A stretch of DNA of 64,000 nucleotides from Monarcha castaneiventris obscurior (GCA_026261815.1 JAMPIT010000575.1:39657501-39721500); one strand, 5' to 3'; counted from the stretch's first letter, positions 13,001-26,549 are shown. The notes: generated by a model not told the origin, from the sequence alone. Program-made: numbers and translations.

Positions 13001-15089
13001 TGTCTCCATCACTTTTATTTTTTCCCCAAAATTTCTTATTTCAGCAGTTTTGGAATTTTTGGGAAAAAAAAGAAAAACAGCAAGATTGACAGGCAAGAAG
13101 TCTAGAAGCAATATCATAAAAAAATATATTCCCAAAGAATGAGGGAAGTTTAAGAGAAATTTTATGCCAGTGTTTCTGCAATTGTGTAAACAATCATGCA
13201 GAGTCAGACGTTCTTATATACAGGGAATAGCAGCAAATAATTCTAGGATTGACAAAACATGATTATTTCATTTTACAGAGGAAAAAAAAAATTGTTTTCT
13301 CTCTAATTTTTGTCTAATGCCTGGTATTTTCCCTCCAGAAAGCCACTGCATGTCACACTTATTTATGTCAGGGTTTCTTCTAGAAGACAGATATCCTAAT
13401 TCCATCTGCTTCATTGAAAAGTTAGGAGACCAAATACAGAAGTCACCAAACTTCAATACACGATTGTATATGATAATTTTTATAGTTACAATTTTGACGA
13501 GTATTTTTATTTTCATTTAGGCATTCCACAAGGATTGAAATTAATGACTTGAACATTAAAGTCTTTGAAACAAATGTGTCTGGAAACAGATGTATTACTG
13601 ATGAATACAAATAAAGCTATTTTTCATAGGACTTCCCATCTGGAGAAGACAATTATTGCATGTTCTATATTATTTCAACATCTACCATAGGCAGAATTTG
13701 CAAGAAGATACAGACACTATTAGCTCTCAACATTTCTTTGAGTTTGAGTGCATTATGATTTAAGAACCTGTTATGTCCCAGTCCAGAAAATCATCTGCTA
13801 ACACATCACTGTATTACATGTGCAGAGAGTTACATTGAAATCTATGAACACCATAAAAATCACTCTCAAAACTGGGTCTTTAATTTCTATCTCTGGACTT
13901 GTGAAATTCAAATAATAATTCAAAATATAAAGAAGCTACGTTTTCTAAACACCTTAGTAGTTTATCTTGCTCACATCACTGAGCCACAACAGGCTCAGTA
14001 AAAGCATTCTACTCAAACAGGCAGAGCAGACCAAACTGAGGTACTGAAGAGGATTGAACAGAGAAGGCTTACTGTTCCTTAGTTTCATGACCACTGGAAA
14101 GCAGACCAGTTATAGAGTTCTGTATTATCAGGATGGGTAAATTTCTCTTCATTATAAAATAACCTTTGGTTTTGTTTGAATTTTTTTATTGATTTTTTCT
14201 TTAAATGTCCTGCAAAAACACAGGAGAAAGCTTTCTTATTATGTGAACCAACTTCTTGTGGAGATATTGTCACATTGATGTTAAATTATTGGACATGGAC
14301 TGTTACACATTGTTTAATTATGTTTTCTAACTCAGATCAGTGGACTGGATGCTCAGGTGGTTTAAATTCATGTAGTTTTAGTAAAGTCAATGGTCCAATG
14401 CCTATTGGAAACACTTAAGAATACTTCCTGAGTTTTGTACCCTCCTTCCCTCAAAACTCACCCATAAGCTTCCCCTCAGCCACCTCAGGATTTGGATCTA
14501 TGTGTTTCCAAGAACTAAGGGAGAGCTCTGATATAGCCCCATTGATTGGCCTCAGCTGCTGAGAAAGTGGCTGAGAAACCCATTAGAAAAAATCATGTGA
14601 TAAACTCTGTAGAAGGATATGTAATGTAAAATTACAGACAAAGAAATGCTCAGACAAGTAATGTTAGTAGATCTGGATTCAAGATGGGAAACATCAACAT
14701 GAAAAAGTGTAAAATCCTAAGAGAAAGAAAAAAAAGGAATCTAATGAGGATTTGTAAGACCATCAGGTTGAGTTGATATTTCAGTGTTGATGGGGAATGA
14801 AAAGATGGCTGAGAAATCAGTACAGAAAGAAATGGAAGTTAACTGTTCTTTCCATAAGGTGCTTACTGGCCAGCCAAAGTCTTTGGGATGGTGACCACAC
14901 GGAGCCTAAGAGCTCATTAAATCCCAGCTACCACCCCTTTGTGTTAGGCAATATGTAACTGCATTTAAATGGAGGTTTTCCTTACACACAGCTAGGGATT
15001 TCCAAATAAATTCTCTTGAAAGAATAACAGCAAAATATTTTAATATCTTGGGAAACTATTTAATTTTGGGTAATTCTGGAATCAAGCTT
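10059..15089. other. Anonymous AT-rich sequence, no gene seen
   Basis: No gene or recognised repeat. The plus-strand frame at 12461-12844 (127 codons) is hydrophobic but has no family resemblance or coding signature I can see. The segment at 11220-11640 is less repetitive and contains homeodomain-like ATTA clusters. The part at 12060-12350 and the part at 14450-14960 are of more balanced composition; neither could be assigned. Confidence 0.5.
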
Positions 15090-15186
15090 CTTTTCTTTTC
15101 TTCGTTTGTCCCTCCCTCCCTTCTTTACCTATTTCCTTCCCTCTCCTTCCTTCTCATTCTTCCTTTCTTTTCTTTCTCTTTTTTGT
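15090..15186 (+). repeat. Pyrimidine-rich low-complexity tract
   Basis: About 95 bases are almost entirely C and T on the plus strand, made of irregular CTTT, CCTCC and TTCC units. It supplies the first codons of a 132-codon open frame at 15106-15504, which I therefore regard as spurious. Confidence 0.85.
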
Positions 15187-16097
15187 GAAAAACCACATTA
15201 TCTATACGGTGTTAATTCTGATGTTATTTCAATGGGTTTACATAGTAGTTATTGTATTATAAAATACTTGTTTTGTGATTTTCCCGCATTTTATGCATCA
15301 CGGATATCTTTTACTTTGTTGTCCCAAGCAAAGGCTCTGTGTAATTTACTTCCTTGTTTGGTGTTTGGGTTAATATTGTGTGATGTCTCAGTCAATAGAA
15401 AATTATTTTCTAGTCCCTTACCAATTAAGTGTTTTGTCTGTGAAGTACATTTAGACTTCACACCTTCAAATTTAGCATGCAGTCAGAAGCCAAGGTCACT
15501 CTGATCATTATAAAGCACATTTCTGCATTAATGGATTAACTCTCTTCTTTCGCTGTTGCCAATACTCCAAAACTGAGATAGAATAAATCTTTATTTTTAG
15601 GGGAAATAAAGAACTAACCAGAAAATTCCAAAGTCTGATAAGAAATAGCAGTTCTGTCTTAGGAAATGTCTCCTGGACAGTGCTACAACAATGAGCATAT
15701 TGAAATGGTACACTGAAGGATACAGGGTATCTCTGAAAGACTGATGGGCTTACTAATTCCTCTTAATATTTCCCAGTTAATAGTTTAATTTTGCATTTAA
15801 AGAACTTGAAGAGTCACCATAAAGATTCCAATGAGAGATGAGGTACAAATGCTATATCATTAGAAAACCTATCCTAAATTTTATTCACAGATTAGAAAGT
15901 GCAGATTTTTAAAAATTACATTTCTTTTTAAAATATAAAAAAGTAATAGAACCCATTATCTGTTCCAGAGCCAGCAAAAAGCTACTCAATTAAAAGAGGT
16001 GAGAAGATAATGAGAAGAAGAACACGATAGCTAACAAATGAGACTAATAAACTAATAACCTACTGAAACTGCCTGTTTCTTCACATTAGCAAATTTC
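15187..16097. other. Anonymous sequence, no gene seen
   Basis: No gene, RNA or repeat family recognised. AT-rich throughout. Confidence 0.5.
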
Positions 16098-16272
16098 AAT
16101 TTTATTTTATTTATTTTATTTTATTTTATTTTATTTTATTTTATTTTATTTTATTTTATTTTATTTTATTTTATTCCATTTTATTTTATTCCATTTTATT
16201 TTATTCCATTTTATTCCATTTTATTTTATTCCATTTTATTTTGTTTTAATTTATTCCATTTTACTTTATTAA
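16098..16272 (+). repeat. (TTTTA)n microsatellite with TTCCA variant units
   Basis: The first part (about 16098-16175) is a nearly pure array of TTTTA pentamers. From about 16176 the array alternates TTTTA with TTCCA units, giving longer units of 10 and 15 bases (for example TTCCATTTTA), and it decays after 16240 with TTTTG and TTTAA variants. On the other strand this is (TAAAA)n. The variant pentamer has clearly been multiplied together with its neighbours. Confidence 0.97.
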
Positions 16273-17135
16273 GTCATAGCATTTTCTCTCATGACAGGGG
16301 TGGAAAATATGCAGCTGGAGGGAAACTATTTTATTTGGCTTTGGTTTCCTTTGTAGGTTGTTACATCCTAGGTTACAGTGTCTGAGTTATGACTTAAATC
16401 AGGGAAGACACACCAGAAAATTTTACATACAACTTCAGGACAGCTTCAATCCCAACTACTTCTTCTTGAGAGCTGTTCAATTATGAAGGTACTTTGTGGA
16501 CACTGGTTGAAAGCGTGCTTGGATAATGATCTAACTAGTAAACTTGGAAATAAGGAGCATTTAAAACTGTTCTAAGTTTTCTGTGGTGGTCTCACATTTT
16601 ATTCAGACATGTTCCTTTCATTTCCTCCAAAGTCTGTTTCTGTTCTCTGCCATTCCATTGTCCTCTTCTCTATGGCATGTAGTGCCCTGATAAAGCATAC
16701 AAGCTTCCATTTTTCTCCAAGAAGTTGGAATCTTCACTATCATTTTCCAGGATCCATCTACTTTCCCAGTTTTTTCAACCACTCCCAAAGTTTTCATTCA
16801 ATCTCTTCTCTCTCGCACTGTAGATACTTCAGTAAAGCATTACTATTCCTGCACTCTTATTCTTTGCTGCCCCTTATCTTAATCCATGTCTTTCCTTCTT
16901 TCATGATGCACAAGTTTGTGCCCAAGGTTTTCCTTAAACCATGTTTCGAGCATCTAATGGAGAGATCCTATTAACTCACCCACTGTTTGTGATTACGTTT
17001 ACCTGGTACTTACATTGGATGATCATGTTTATCCATAAAGGGCGAAGAGTGTATGGGAGAAAGTCAATTTGACAATTTGCCTCCATTCACTTCCACTCTG
17101 TCTCCTGCTACACCCCTGTTCTATATTGATTCTCT
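16273..17135. other. CT-rich anonymous segment
   Basis: From about 16600 to 17250 the plus strand is visibly richer in C and T than its surroundings, with many TTTCC, CTTC and TCTC runs. A 121-codon plus-strand frame (16609-16974) lies inside; its Ser/Phe/Leu/His-rich product is what a pyrimidine-rich strand would give and shows no domain. No gene is called. Confidence 0.5.
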
Positions 17136-17183
17136 GCTCACAGGTCAATTTCTTCATGTGCTCAGAGGTCAATTTCTTCATGT
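17136..17183 (+). repeat. 24-bp tandem duplication
   Basis: Two adjacent 24-base units at 17136-17159 and 17160-17183 differ at one position (GCTCACAGG versus GCTCAGAGG). The following GCTT begins a third unit that does not continue. The near identity shows this is a recent local duplication. Confidence 0.95.
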
Positions 17184-17544
17184 GCTTCTTACACTCTAGT
17201 AGTTTTATGCCACTTCTCTTTACCCAGAGGTCTCACTGCCTCACAGTCATTATTTCAAATGTTAAGACCTTCAAAAAAATGCAGAGAGGAAATGGATAAA
17301 CAAGGCACCACAAGATCTGTGAGAACAAGCCATCATAAGCAGCTAGTGAACTTTTAAATGCCATTGTGGCTGATGGCTTAATTTCTTTGTTTTGGCTCAT
17401 GTACTGAATACTCCCATTACTAATACTCCCATCGAAGTATAGACAAGAATAGCAAACACTTCTGACATGAAATTGATAGGATGGATATTCTTCTTGATGG
17501 AAGCAATATTATCAGCTTTTGAAGGAGATCATGAGCATGCAGAT
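17184..17544. other. Anonymous sequence, no gene seen
   Basis: No recognisable gene or repeat. The element that follows may begin somewhat before 17545, but similarity is too low to extend it. Confidence 0.4.
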
Positions 17545-17990
17545 AGCCAAAAGAGTGTACTTGGATTTTTCGGAAGTTTTAGCTCTGCTCAGGCCTTCAC
17601 CAGAGGCTTCTAAAAAAGCCAAGAACGACTGAAAGAAAGTATTTTGTAGGTCAGTGAGTGACTAAAAATATCAGAAATAAAAAATAGAAGTTTGTGTCCA
17701 ATTTTCACAGCAGGTGAAGGCTTCTGGTGGAGTACGCTGGGCTCTGGAGCATAGGGCATTTAACAAATATCATAGAATCCTTAGTAAATGATCTTGAAAA
17801 GGAGACAAATAATGATGTGATACATTTAACAGATAGTAAAATTTAGGTATTTTTCTACTAACCGTAAGGAGAATTTTTAGGAAGAGCATTTTCCATGGTC
17901 ATAAGTTGCTTTAATTTGGGAAAACTGCAAAGAGCCTTACTGAAAAGGTGAACCTGGCAAGAAAAGTCAGCTCTTTGGATAAACACAAAC
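17545..17990 (+). mobile_element. Very old CR1-type LINE fragment (reverse transcriptase core)
   Basis: The plus strand follows the order of an ancient amniote CR1 ORF2. A segment at 17555-17580 encodes a VYLDFSEV-like stretch (family: VYLDFQKAFD). It is followed by CTCACCAGAGGCTTCTAAA-like sequence (about 17598), a GGTCAGTGAGTGACTAAAA segment (17650), and at 17783-17800 the AATGATCTTGAAAAGGAG block that precedes the catalytic motif. Many substitutions, stops and indels show great age. No tail is seen, so the 3' end has been lost or is unrecognisable. Confidence 0.7.
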
Positions 17991-20900
17991 CAAATTTAAC
18001 TTGTAAATATGTGTATTTGAAAACCAAATTGTGCCTGAATTTGGTACAGTAAATGTCAAGATTAAGGATAAATAAATTCTTCCCAAACTTCTTGTAAAAG
18101 AAGAGCACTTGAAAATGTACTGGAATTGTGTTTAGAAAAGTGTCAAATATGGTACAATATCATTAAATTCCCTCCTTTTTCCCACCCACCTTTGGTTTCA
18201 ACTTTCTTTAAGTTATATTTTTCTTGAAAAATACTAAATTACTATGATTTCTTAGTATTTATAAATGCTGAAATGTACAACAAAACTCATAGTTAGGTTT
18301 ACTTTGTTAAAAAAATGTCAAAGGCAGCTTTCTGCAGAGCTGCACCTTGCCTAAGCAGCTCTGCTTAGAGTTTTGATTGTTATTCTCTGAATGCCTACAC
18401 GTTAACATTGTTACTGTGATTTAAGGAACTGCAGACCAATGTTGCCATGTCTCACAGAGCTGCCTATCTCGGCTAGCTCAAAGGCAAATTGAGAATTTCT
18501 TACATGGCACAACACTGTGCTAAATAAAAATGTTTATAGAGTATTGCAGTCAAACTGAAGAATTAAATAGAAAATGACTGGGTATGACTGAAAACTAAAT
18601 AATGAAGATACTTGTGATTAGGTGGCAGTTAAAACTTATTTTCTATATAATCTCCTGGTTTTTGAGGTTTTTTTTTTAGTTCAATTAAGTGGTACTAATG
18701 GAAATGAGGACTTCACAGGTATAAGGACTTAGTGCTTAGACTCTGTGTCTCAGTGACAGGAATGCAGAAAACACCAACCAGAGTGGCCCCCACCCTTTCC
18801 ACTGGAGGGAAAGCTTTGTTAGGCTGACACTGGGCATGGGACCAGATGGCAGGTTGTGAGCAGAAGATTACAGGTCCCTGGAACTGAATGACAGGTTTTA
18901 TTCCCAGTGCCACTGTAGTTGTAGAGAGTTTTCAAAGTTCAATAAGCAGAAGTCACATAACTTGTGACCTAATCTTGCCAATTAGGAAAGAAAACTTTTA
19001 AGAGTAGTAAGTTTGGCCAGAAAAATACAGACTTCCAGGGCTAATGAGGATCATATTGTATAAATTGACAGCATTGCCTTCTTTTACTTTTAAAAGGATA
19101 AACATATGGTATGTTTTGTTGCCATTACTTGTTACGAGACACTTCAGCAATATAACATACAAGCCTATGATAACAGATGAAGGAAAAAGCAAAGTTCTTC
19201 ATTGAGCAGATAATTTTCCTGGTCTCTGTCAATGCTCTATAGTTGCAAAATCACCCACAAAACCAACATCTATATCACACAAAACGTTTTTATATAATCA
19301 GTAAAAAAAAAAAAACCCAAACAAGATCAGGAGTGGCTACATTATTTATATGAAAGACCAGGAAGATCAGGTGTATGCTGTTTTACTGACAGATTAGTAA
19401 CATGTTAAAGGCCTGGAAGGGTATCTCCATAAATGAAAATATACTTATTGACAAAAGTAATAATCAGAGTAACAATTAAAGTTTGTATAATGTTAGCTGT
19501 TCACTTAGCAGACTTATAATGTGTATTTAAAAGAAGTTATTTTTTGAATATGAAAGAATCTTTAACAAAAACTGAACTTCATGTATATGAGAAATTAGAT
19601 GTTGTCTTCCGAATATGTACCATTGTCTTTAAAGAAAAGATCTGTAGTGTAAGGCAAGATGTAATCAAAGTAACCTGAACCCCTGACTATTCCTCACAAA
19701 TAAGTTGTTACCTTCCTCCAAGTTCTATGTAATTTTCAGAATTTTCCCGGTAGCCTTTTTGGTATGTCAGTGTTTATCTTTATTGAATGTATACTTATCA
19801 ATGCTGAATAATAACATCATCTTCAGTTTCCTGTCTTCACTATTACTGATCAATAACACTTCAGATATATTGATTTAGAAATAAAGCTATAATCCAAATT
19901 GAAAGAAAAGATGATGAAGAGAAATTAAAGTTAAGAAGATAAAGACCGGTGTATGAAAAGTATTAAATTGACTTAATAAACGTATGATTACGTCATTTCA
20001 ATATATAGACACTATATTCAAAGGCAACAAAAAACCACTCTGGCAATCTATAGGAGGAAAATATAAAAGGAAAATCATAACCAGGCAAGACTAGATATCA
20101 AATAAAACTTATAAGCATTAGGAGGAAAACTGATTAAGTGACAACAGGTTATACTATTTTCCTAGATTATTTTACAATAATTATAGGAATAAATTTATTG
20201 TACTAAAGGTAGGAAACAAGAAAAAGAAAAGAGGCAAAGGCAGGGCAGCAAAATGGTTCAGAGGCTAAGATTTTTCAAAGTCCACTTTAATGCAATGAAA
20301 AATTATTAAAACAAATAACTTGAATAGTCCAGGCTGTCACAAGATGGGAAAAACTAGACAGCAGCACAGATGCAGGAAACTGAGAACCAATTTGACATTG
20401 CGGAGGAATCAGTAAAGTGCCAACAAGCGTTCCTTGGAATTTTACAGAAGAAAATGAGAAATGGCAATGTAGTATGATGGATTCATCTTAACACCACCAG
20501 AGATGTGTAATGTACAACCCAAACTCCAGAGAGTAGAGAGCGGAAAACAGGAAGTATGCAAAATTTGGAAGCCCCTACTTTTGTCTAAAATTAGTGAATA
20601 CAAGAATGATGGATCTATTATCCAGAACAAATAATTTTTAGCTACACAAGCAAAGCAACAATACCTAGAACAGATGATTTAACTTTGTTGAAGCCTGCAG
20701 AAAATTCTCAAGATTCTTTGAATATCTGAATATGTGGGTTCTTTGCTCATATTAAATGGGTGAAAAAATAAAGCAATTCACCCTGTGCAACATCTGCCTC
20801 ATGAAGTGCTGCAATTATTACTCCCATGCATGTTTAAACCCTTAGCTACTCTCACAGTTTTATTCCACCTGTTCTGTCAGGCTTATTATTTCTCTTGTTA

Positions 20901-23900
20901 AATCTCACACTGAGAATTTTTATCGTTTCCTTATTATCCTTGTTTTTTTCTTCTTTTTCCTTCAAAAGACAAATAATTAGTCTACACTTTTCACTATAAT
21001 CGTATGTTCTACCTACTGATATTGTTGACATTTCACAGTGTTTATTTTATTTGGATGTTTGTAGACTTCTCACAATTCCTTATTAGATTTTGTTTTTCTT
21101 TTCCTGGCCCTATAATCTGTCACACTATTTTATTTTCAGAAATATTTATCTATCTATCTTACTTTTCAGTAATAAGACCCCAGAGCTCACATCTAAATGA
21201 AAAACAACAGATATAATGACTTGAAATGTAGACTTAAAACACATCCTTCTCACTGAGGAATTCCTGCAGAAGGAAAGCTAGTCTTTCTATGTACTGTCAG
21301 CTTGGCTTTGTATTAGACAGAAGTAAATGTTATAACTTATTAATAATAATTTCCTGACTCCTTCAAATAAGAAAATTGGTCTTTCTCTTTTTTTGCCATT
21401 GTCTTGATTTGCAGTAGATGCAATTGTTCACCATCGTGAATTTGTTTCTTTAAACATGAACTAAGAGCTGTCTAAGAGATGGCCACAGCCAATACCCTTC
21501 ATATCAGCTTGTTCTCTCTCCACCCAAGTCTCCAGTTCTCTCTTGAAGTTGGTGAGAGATTGCTCCCAGGTATTCAAACTGAGTATAGAAGTACATTCAA
21601 ATCCTCTTGATGACTAAATCTATTTTTCATATCTCTTAGCTTATCAAGATGAGTTTTCAGCACAAAATTTCCTGTTACTAACTCCATTTTTCTGACCATC
21701 TTTATAACTCTCTGTTCAGTTCTTTCAGTAATAAGTCAAATCACAACTATATCAAGGTATTTCTCCCTCAGTTACATCACTAAATCCTGTAGATTACTAT
21801 TTTTTTTTAATTTTAATCCTATATTGACATCACAAACAGCAGAATTTTTACTGTGTTCATATTAGGCTTTGTGAATACAAATACCACATTGCATCAGCAC
21901 AGAGATTCAAAGAGGTACTTACAGCATAGAAATACTATACTATAATGAACATTCTTGCATCCTGTAGCCTGTAGTACATGCAAACTATTCCTTAAAATCT
22001 GTAAAAATTTAAAGGTATAAATGAAACTTATTTCACAATAACTGTATTATATAACTGACCTTTTTAACTAAAAAAAGTGATTTATCATTATCATTATACC
22101 CTCATCATAAATGGCAATATTTATGTTTTAAGTATTATATTTTATAATTTGTTATAAGGTAGGACATACCACACTTTGCATTATGTTTTGTTTTTCAAAT
22201 GGGGTGTGTGATTTTTGCATTTTGTTGTGTTAATTGTCCATATGAAGCAATTTGTACAATGTCTAAGTTAATTGTGCATTCTTCATTCACCAATTCACCA
22301 CTACAATACTTCATGCTTTATTGCTTTGAGTTTGCTTCCCAAATATTTTCAAAATTTGCATCTTGAGACATTTTGCATAGCTGAAAATTGCATACTTGGA
22401 CTACGGTACTTGCTGTCCATTTAATATCATACAATTAAGGAGAAGAAGGGAGTGGGACTCTGTGAAAAACAGAAGTCTTTACAGCAGAGCAGCACATGCT
22501 GAATTAAAGGCCACCTGATGACTGGGAGAAAGAGGGACAGGAATATGGTGCTGAAGGAGAAGGGGAAACACAAAAACCGGCTCAGTCTTCACAGCTCCAA
22601 GAACTGGAGGTGCAAGGACAGAGAGCAGAGTGGGGAGACTAAGATTGCTGCACTGGTTTTGCAAACCCATATTGACTTTGGCAAATAGTTTAATCAAACC
22701 AACCTTTATTTCTTGTTTATCCAGCTCAGTTTTACCATGGAGGTTTTAAATTAATATTTTAAGGTCAAAGATTTTTTTGCTTTTTATTCATTATTACATT
22801 GTTTGTTATCCTGTCATAATACTCACAGAATAGCAATAACACTCCTGGATACAGGTTTTCTGACAAGTCAAACAGAAAAATTTCTTTAACAATATTTTAC
22901 CTAAGGCTTGGCTACCCTTTTGGCTTTATCATACTTCTTACCACAGAATGATTAAAGGTTCTATTTCTTAGTTAATAAATATTCAAATAATTCCATATTT
23001 CTGGCCACTTTACCAAAAATATGACTATTTAATCATGTGACCATTCCTATTTTTCCAGAATTTATTTGCTTGTTTTAAAAATAAATGTTATTTTTATATT
23101 TTTGTTACAGAATCATCAGCTGTAAGATGACACTTGGTCACTGTTCTTCAAATTCTTTAAACTGTGAGAGCCAGCATTACTAGCTTAATGTCCAAAGTCA
23201 TGAGAATTCACAGTTCATCTTGTATGCTGAAATCATTACTCTCACATAGTAACCCAACTGCATTGATAAAAAAAATAATAACAAGAAAGCAAATGAGAAA
23301 TGAAGTCATTGCTTGTTAATTCACTGAACTCTTTGATTGAATAAAAAGGTTGATTGCAGTTGAAAGACATTAAAATCTCCTCCAGTTCTTGGTGCCAATT
23401 CTTCTCATGCTGTGCAAAAAAAAAATACTACTCACTAACAAATTGTCAAATACAGAGAAATTAACTGACATAATAAGAGAGAAATTGTATTTGATGCCAA
23501 AATTGTAATTTGGCCCATGCTATGGGAAAAGATAAAGAAAGTACCTTCCCACATCTGGCATGCCAGCAGGTAGGTATAGTTTAAAAATGCTAGTAGGGAA
23601 TAAACCTGCAGCAGAAAAATCAGTGGCAGAGCATACTAACAGAGTCTGCGGGTTTCAGTGTCAGTCTGGTGTATGGATGCAGGCACAGCATTGTCAGTGC
23701 TGTGGGAGATCATGAACACAACTCGTTTCTCTGCTAAAAAAGAGCCAGGAGACAAAGAGGAGATTTTATGAGTCTATGACTGATGCAGGATCAGACAGGG
23801 TGTGCTGGCAGGTCACCCAAAAGTTGCAGGCTGACTCTTAGAATGTAAAGGTGTACCTACCATGCACAGATCTATGTGTTCTAAATAATAAAAAGCCTTA

Positions 23901-24670
23901 TGAAACTTCTGTTCATTTCTGCTGGTGCGTTGTCAATGTGTGAAAAGACTTTGAGACAGATAGAAATTACCTTAGCCATTTCAACATGCTATCTTCATCA
24001 CCAGTCACCTTCAAACAGTTGGTTGGGAATGAAAAATGACTCATACAAAATAGTGGAAAGGAGAAGACTTATGCATCTTTCTCAGAAGACTTCCTCAGAA
24101 ATTACTTTAGTCATGGTAATTGTTGTCATTAGAACGAATATGCCCATACAAAAAAATAAACATTTGCCATAGTGCTCGCATTTATAAGGTTTTATCAGTG
24201 TGCCTGAATTCACAGACCTGCTTTGGAGGACAGTGCCTTTAGAAATATACTATATACAGTTCCCAAAATGCCTTCATTGAATTTTCACTGCTACTGTTTT
24301 GATGTGTACAGCAAGAGAGGGATGGAGATAAACATATTTGACTTGTTCTCCAAACATAGCATAAAAATGGCAACAAAAAAGAGACCTTCAGCCCGATGGT
24401 AGCATAGAGTGAAATACCCTCAGTCAACTCAGTTTTGTTCAGTTTTCAAAGCAAGGACCACAAAGGGCCTAAGAACAAACTAAGTAAAAGAAATTTTCAG
24501 CTGCTCATATTCATCATCTTGTCAGTACTTCCAGACACCAGAGGAGAAGCCACACATGCCTCTCAAGAACACAGCAACTGGAACTTTAAAAGAGCCAAAA
24601 ATAATGGAAAAAAAAAAAAAAAAGCTTCTAAAAAATATTTGAGGTACTTTATTTTAGCCAGAAATCCAAA
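17991..24670. other. Anonymous AT-rich sequence, no gene seen
   Basis: Nearly 7 kb without a recognisable gene, RNA or clear repeat. A segment at about 20250-20640 has a vaguely CR1-like word order but is too diverged for a firm call. Segments at 18700-18950, 22440-22700 and 23520-23880 are of more balanced composition and unassigned. A perfect run of A at about 19304-19316 and TATC repeats at 21149-21160 are minor. Confidence 0.5.
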
Positions 24671-25250
24671 TGTACGGGAACGTCATCATTTAATCCCATG
24701 GGCAGCTCAGCCCCACACAGCTGCTTACTCGTTCCCCCACAGCTGGATGGCGGGGGAGAATCAGAAGAATAAAAGTAAAAAAGGACTCATGGGCTGAGAT
24801 AAGACAGTTTAATAAGTAAAGTAAAAGTTGTGCACACAAGCAAAGCAAAACAAGGTATTCACTCACCACTTCCCACAGGCAGGCATATGTTCAGCTATGT
24901 ACAGGAAAACGGGGCTTCATTAACAGTGAAAATAAAGGTCATCGCTTCAAATGTCCTAACTTCCTCTTTCTTCCCCTTGCTTTTATTGCTGAGCATTATG
25001 TCATATGGTATGGGACATTCCTGGAGTAAGTGGCTCAGGTGTTCTGGCTGTGTTCCCCCCCAACTCCTTGTACATCCCCAGCCTCCGCACTGAGGATGTG
25101 AGAAGAAAAAAGGCCTCAACTCTGTGTAAGCCCTGCTCTGCAGTAGCTAAAACTTCCTTTTGTTATCAACTCTGTTTCCAACAAAAATCCAAATCATCCG
25201 GATACCAGCTACTATGAAGACAACTCTATCCCAGAAAAAAACCCAGGTCA
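24671..25250 (-). mobile_element. Solo LTR, avian ERV family A, copy 1
   Basis: This 580-base block is homologous to the blocks at 36338, 40586 and 48689. Shared landmarks in order on the plus strand are GAGATAAGACAGTTTAATAA (24797), GCAAAGCAAAACAAGG (24838), CACTTCCCACAGGCAGGCA (24867), TTTTATTGCTGAGCA (24981), TCATATGGTATGGGACATTC (25002), and CCAGCTACTATGAAGA near the end. The TATA-like sequence (ATAAAAG) and CRE-like element read on the minus strand, so the LTR is in minus orientation. The ends are TG...CA, but no target duplication is visible. No internal retroviral sequence flanks it, so it is a solo LTR left by recombination. No protein is encoded. The family assignment is from memory and was not searched. 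Confidence 0.85.
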
Positions 25251-26549
25251 ATGGGTGGGGATAAAAAAAGTCTAGTAAGCTAATGTCACATGAAAGACAA
25301 AATGCAGACCACTCAACAAAAGATAATGAAGATACTCAGCATCATTTACAGAGGTTGAAACAAAGATTTTTTTTAGAAAATGTAGCTTATAGACTTCATT
25401 TAGATGAACCACAGGTTATATATATGCATATCAGTACAATCACTACAGAAAGAGAATGCAGTGTTCCATCAAACATGCTGCTGTTTGATGGGATAATTAC
25501 CTGACTGATCCTCACTTTATATCTTTAAGGGTCTCCATGTGTTTCATCCTGGAGACAGGAGAGCAATTTCTTCTTTCTCATTTTAATATATCCTGCTGAG
25601 CAGGATATAATCTGGATTCTAACAACCTTATTTAAGCTAGAACCCTTAACATCATATTGGATCTTTCACTGTTTCTCTTTCTTCATTAAATATTTGTATT
25701 CAGAGCACATGCGATGAGCCAAAAGAAATTAGAACAAAAATACAATTACCATGTTTTGTTGGAAAATATAACGAGAGCACAAAAATGTTGTAATACGCTT
25801 TGATCGGGTGATAAAACAACTTGATGAAAGCAATTACACACTTCAAATAAATCAAAGTTTTTGACATGATGCTATATAATACTTTATTCTGAGAGGCATG
25901 CAGTGTATATAATCAGTTGGTCATATGCTTTAGCTGGTATTCAGAGGCAGCAAATTAACCTTAAGGATTAAAAAATCAATGCTAGGGTCCATGATATTTG
26001 GGAGTACTTAGAATTCTTCAGGATCTGATACGACTCTCTGTTTTAATCAGTAATAATATTGTTGTAGCTGGATGATCAAGTAAGATCTTTGCTAGCATGT
26101 TGTACAGCTCAATGGAAGCATTAAAAAATTAGAAGAGGGTGCTTTTACACAGTGTTCCAGATCCCAGGTGCAAGGTCATAACTGAGCAAAATACATTTCA
26201 GTGCAGAACTGAGACTGCAAATTACATGTGGGAAGCACTGCAGGCTGCAGAAGCAGAATGAGAGATTACTTCCTGGAAAGCAGCAACTTGAGAAAAAATG
26301 TTAACAGAGAGAACAGGGTCAATGTGGAAGCTCAGTATAAAGTTCAGTGAATTTTGTCACTGAAATTCTAAAATATCAAGAAGGGAGCCATATAACATCT
26401 GTACACAGCATTTTTATGAATTTGAAAATTTCTTCATTCAGTTTGAAGTCTGTATTTCATGGAAGACATGAATTTAATGAAGATAATTCAGAGCACTCAA
26501 AAAAATGACTCAGTTGTGCTTAAACTAGTCCTTGAGGCAGGATGCTTAT
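25251..26549. other. Anonymous sequence, no gene seen
   Basis: No gene or repeat recognised. The region is AT-rich with short frames only. Confidence 0.5.

Noticed and set aside
15106..15504. 132-codon frame
   Set aside because: Its first 25 codons are a simple pyrimidine tract, and the rest has no family resemblance.
20250..20640. Possible very old CR1 reverse transcriptase segment
   Set aside because: Only loose word-order similarity. No run of matches is long enough to separate it from chance.
24435..24797. 120-codon frame
   Set aside because: It crosses a poly-A run and enters the family A LTR, so it cannot be one biological coding unit.
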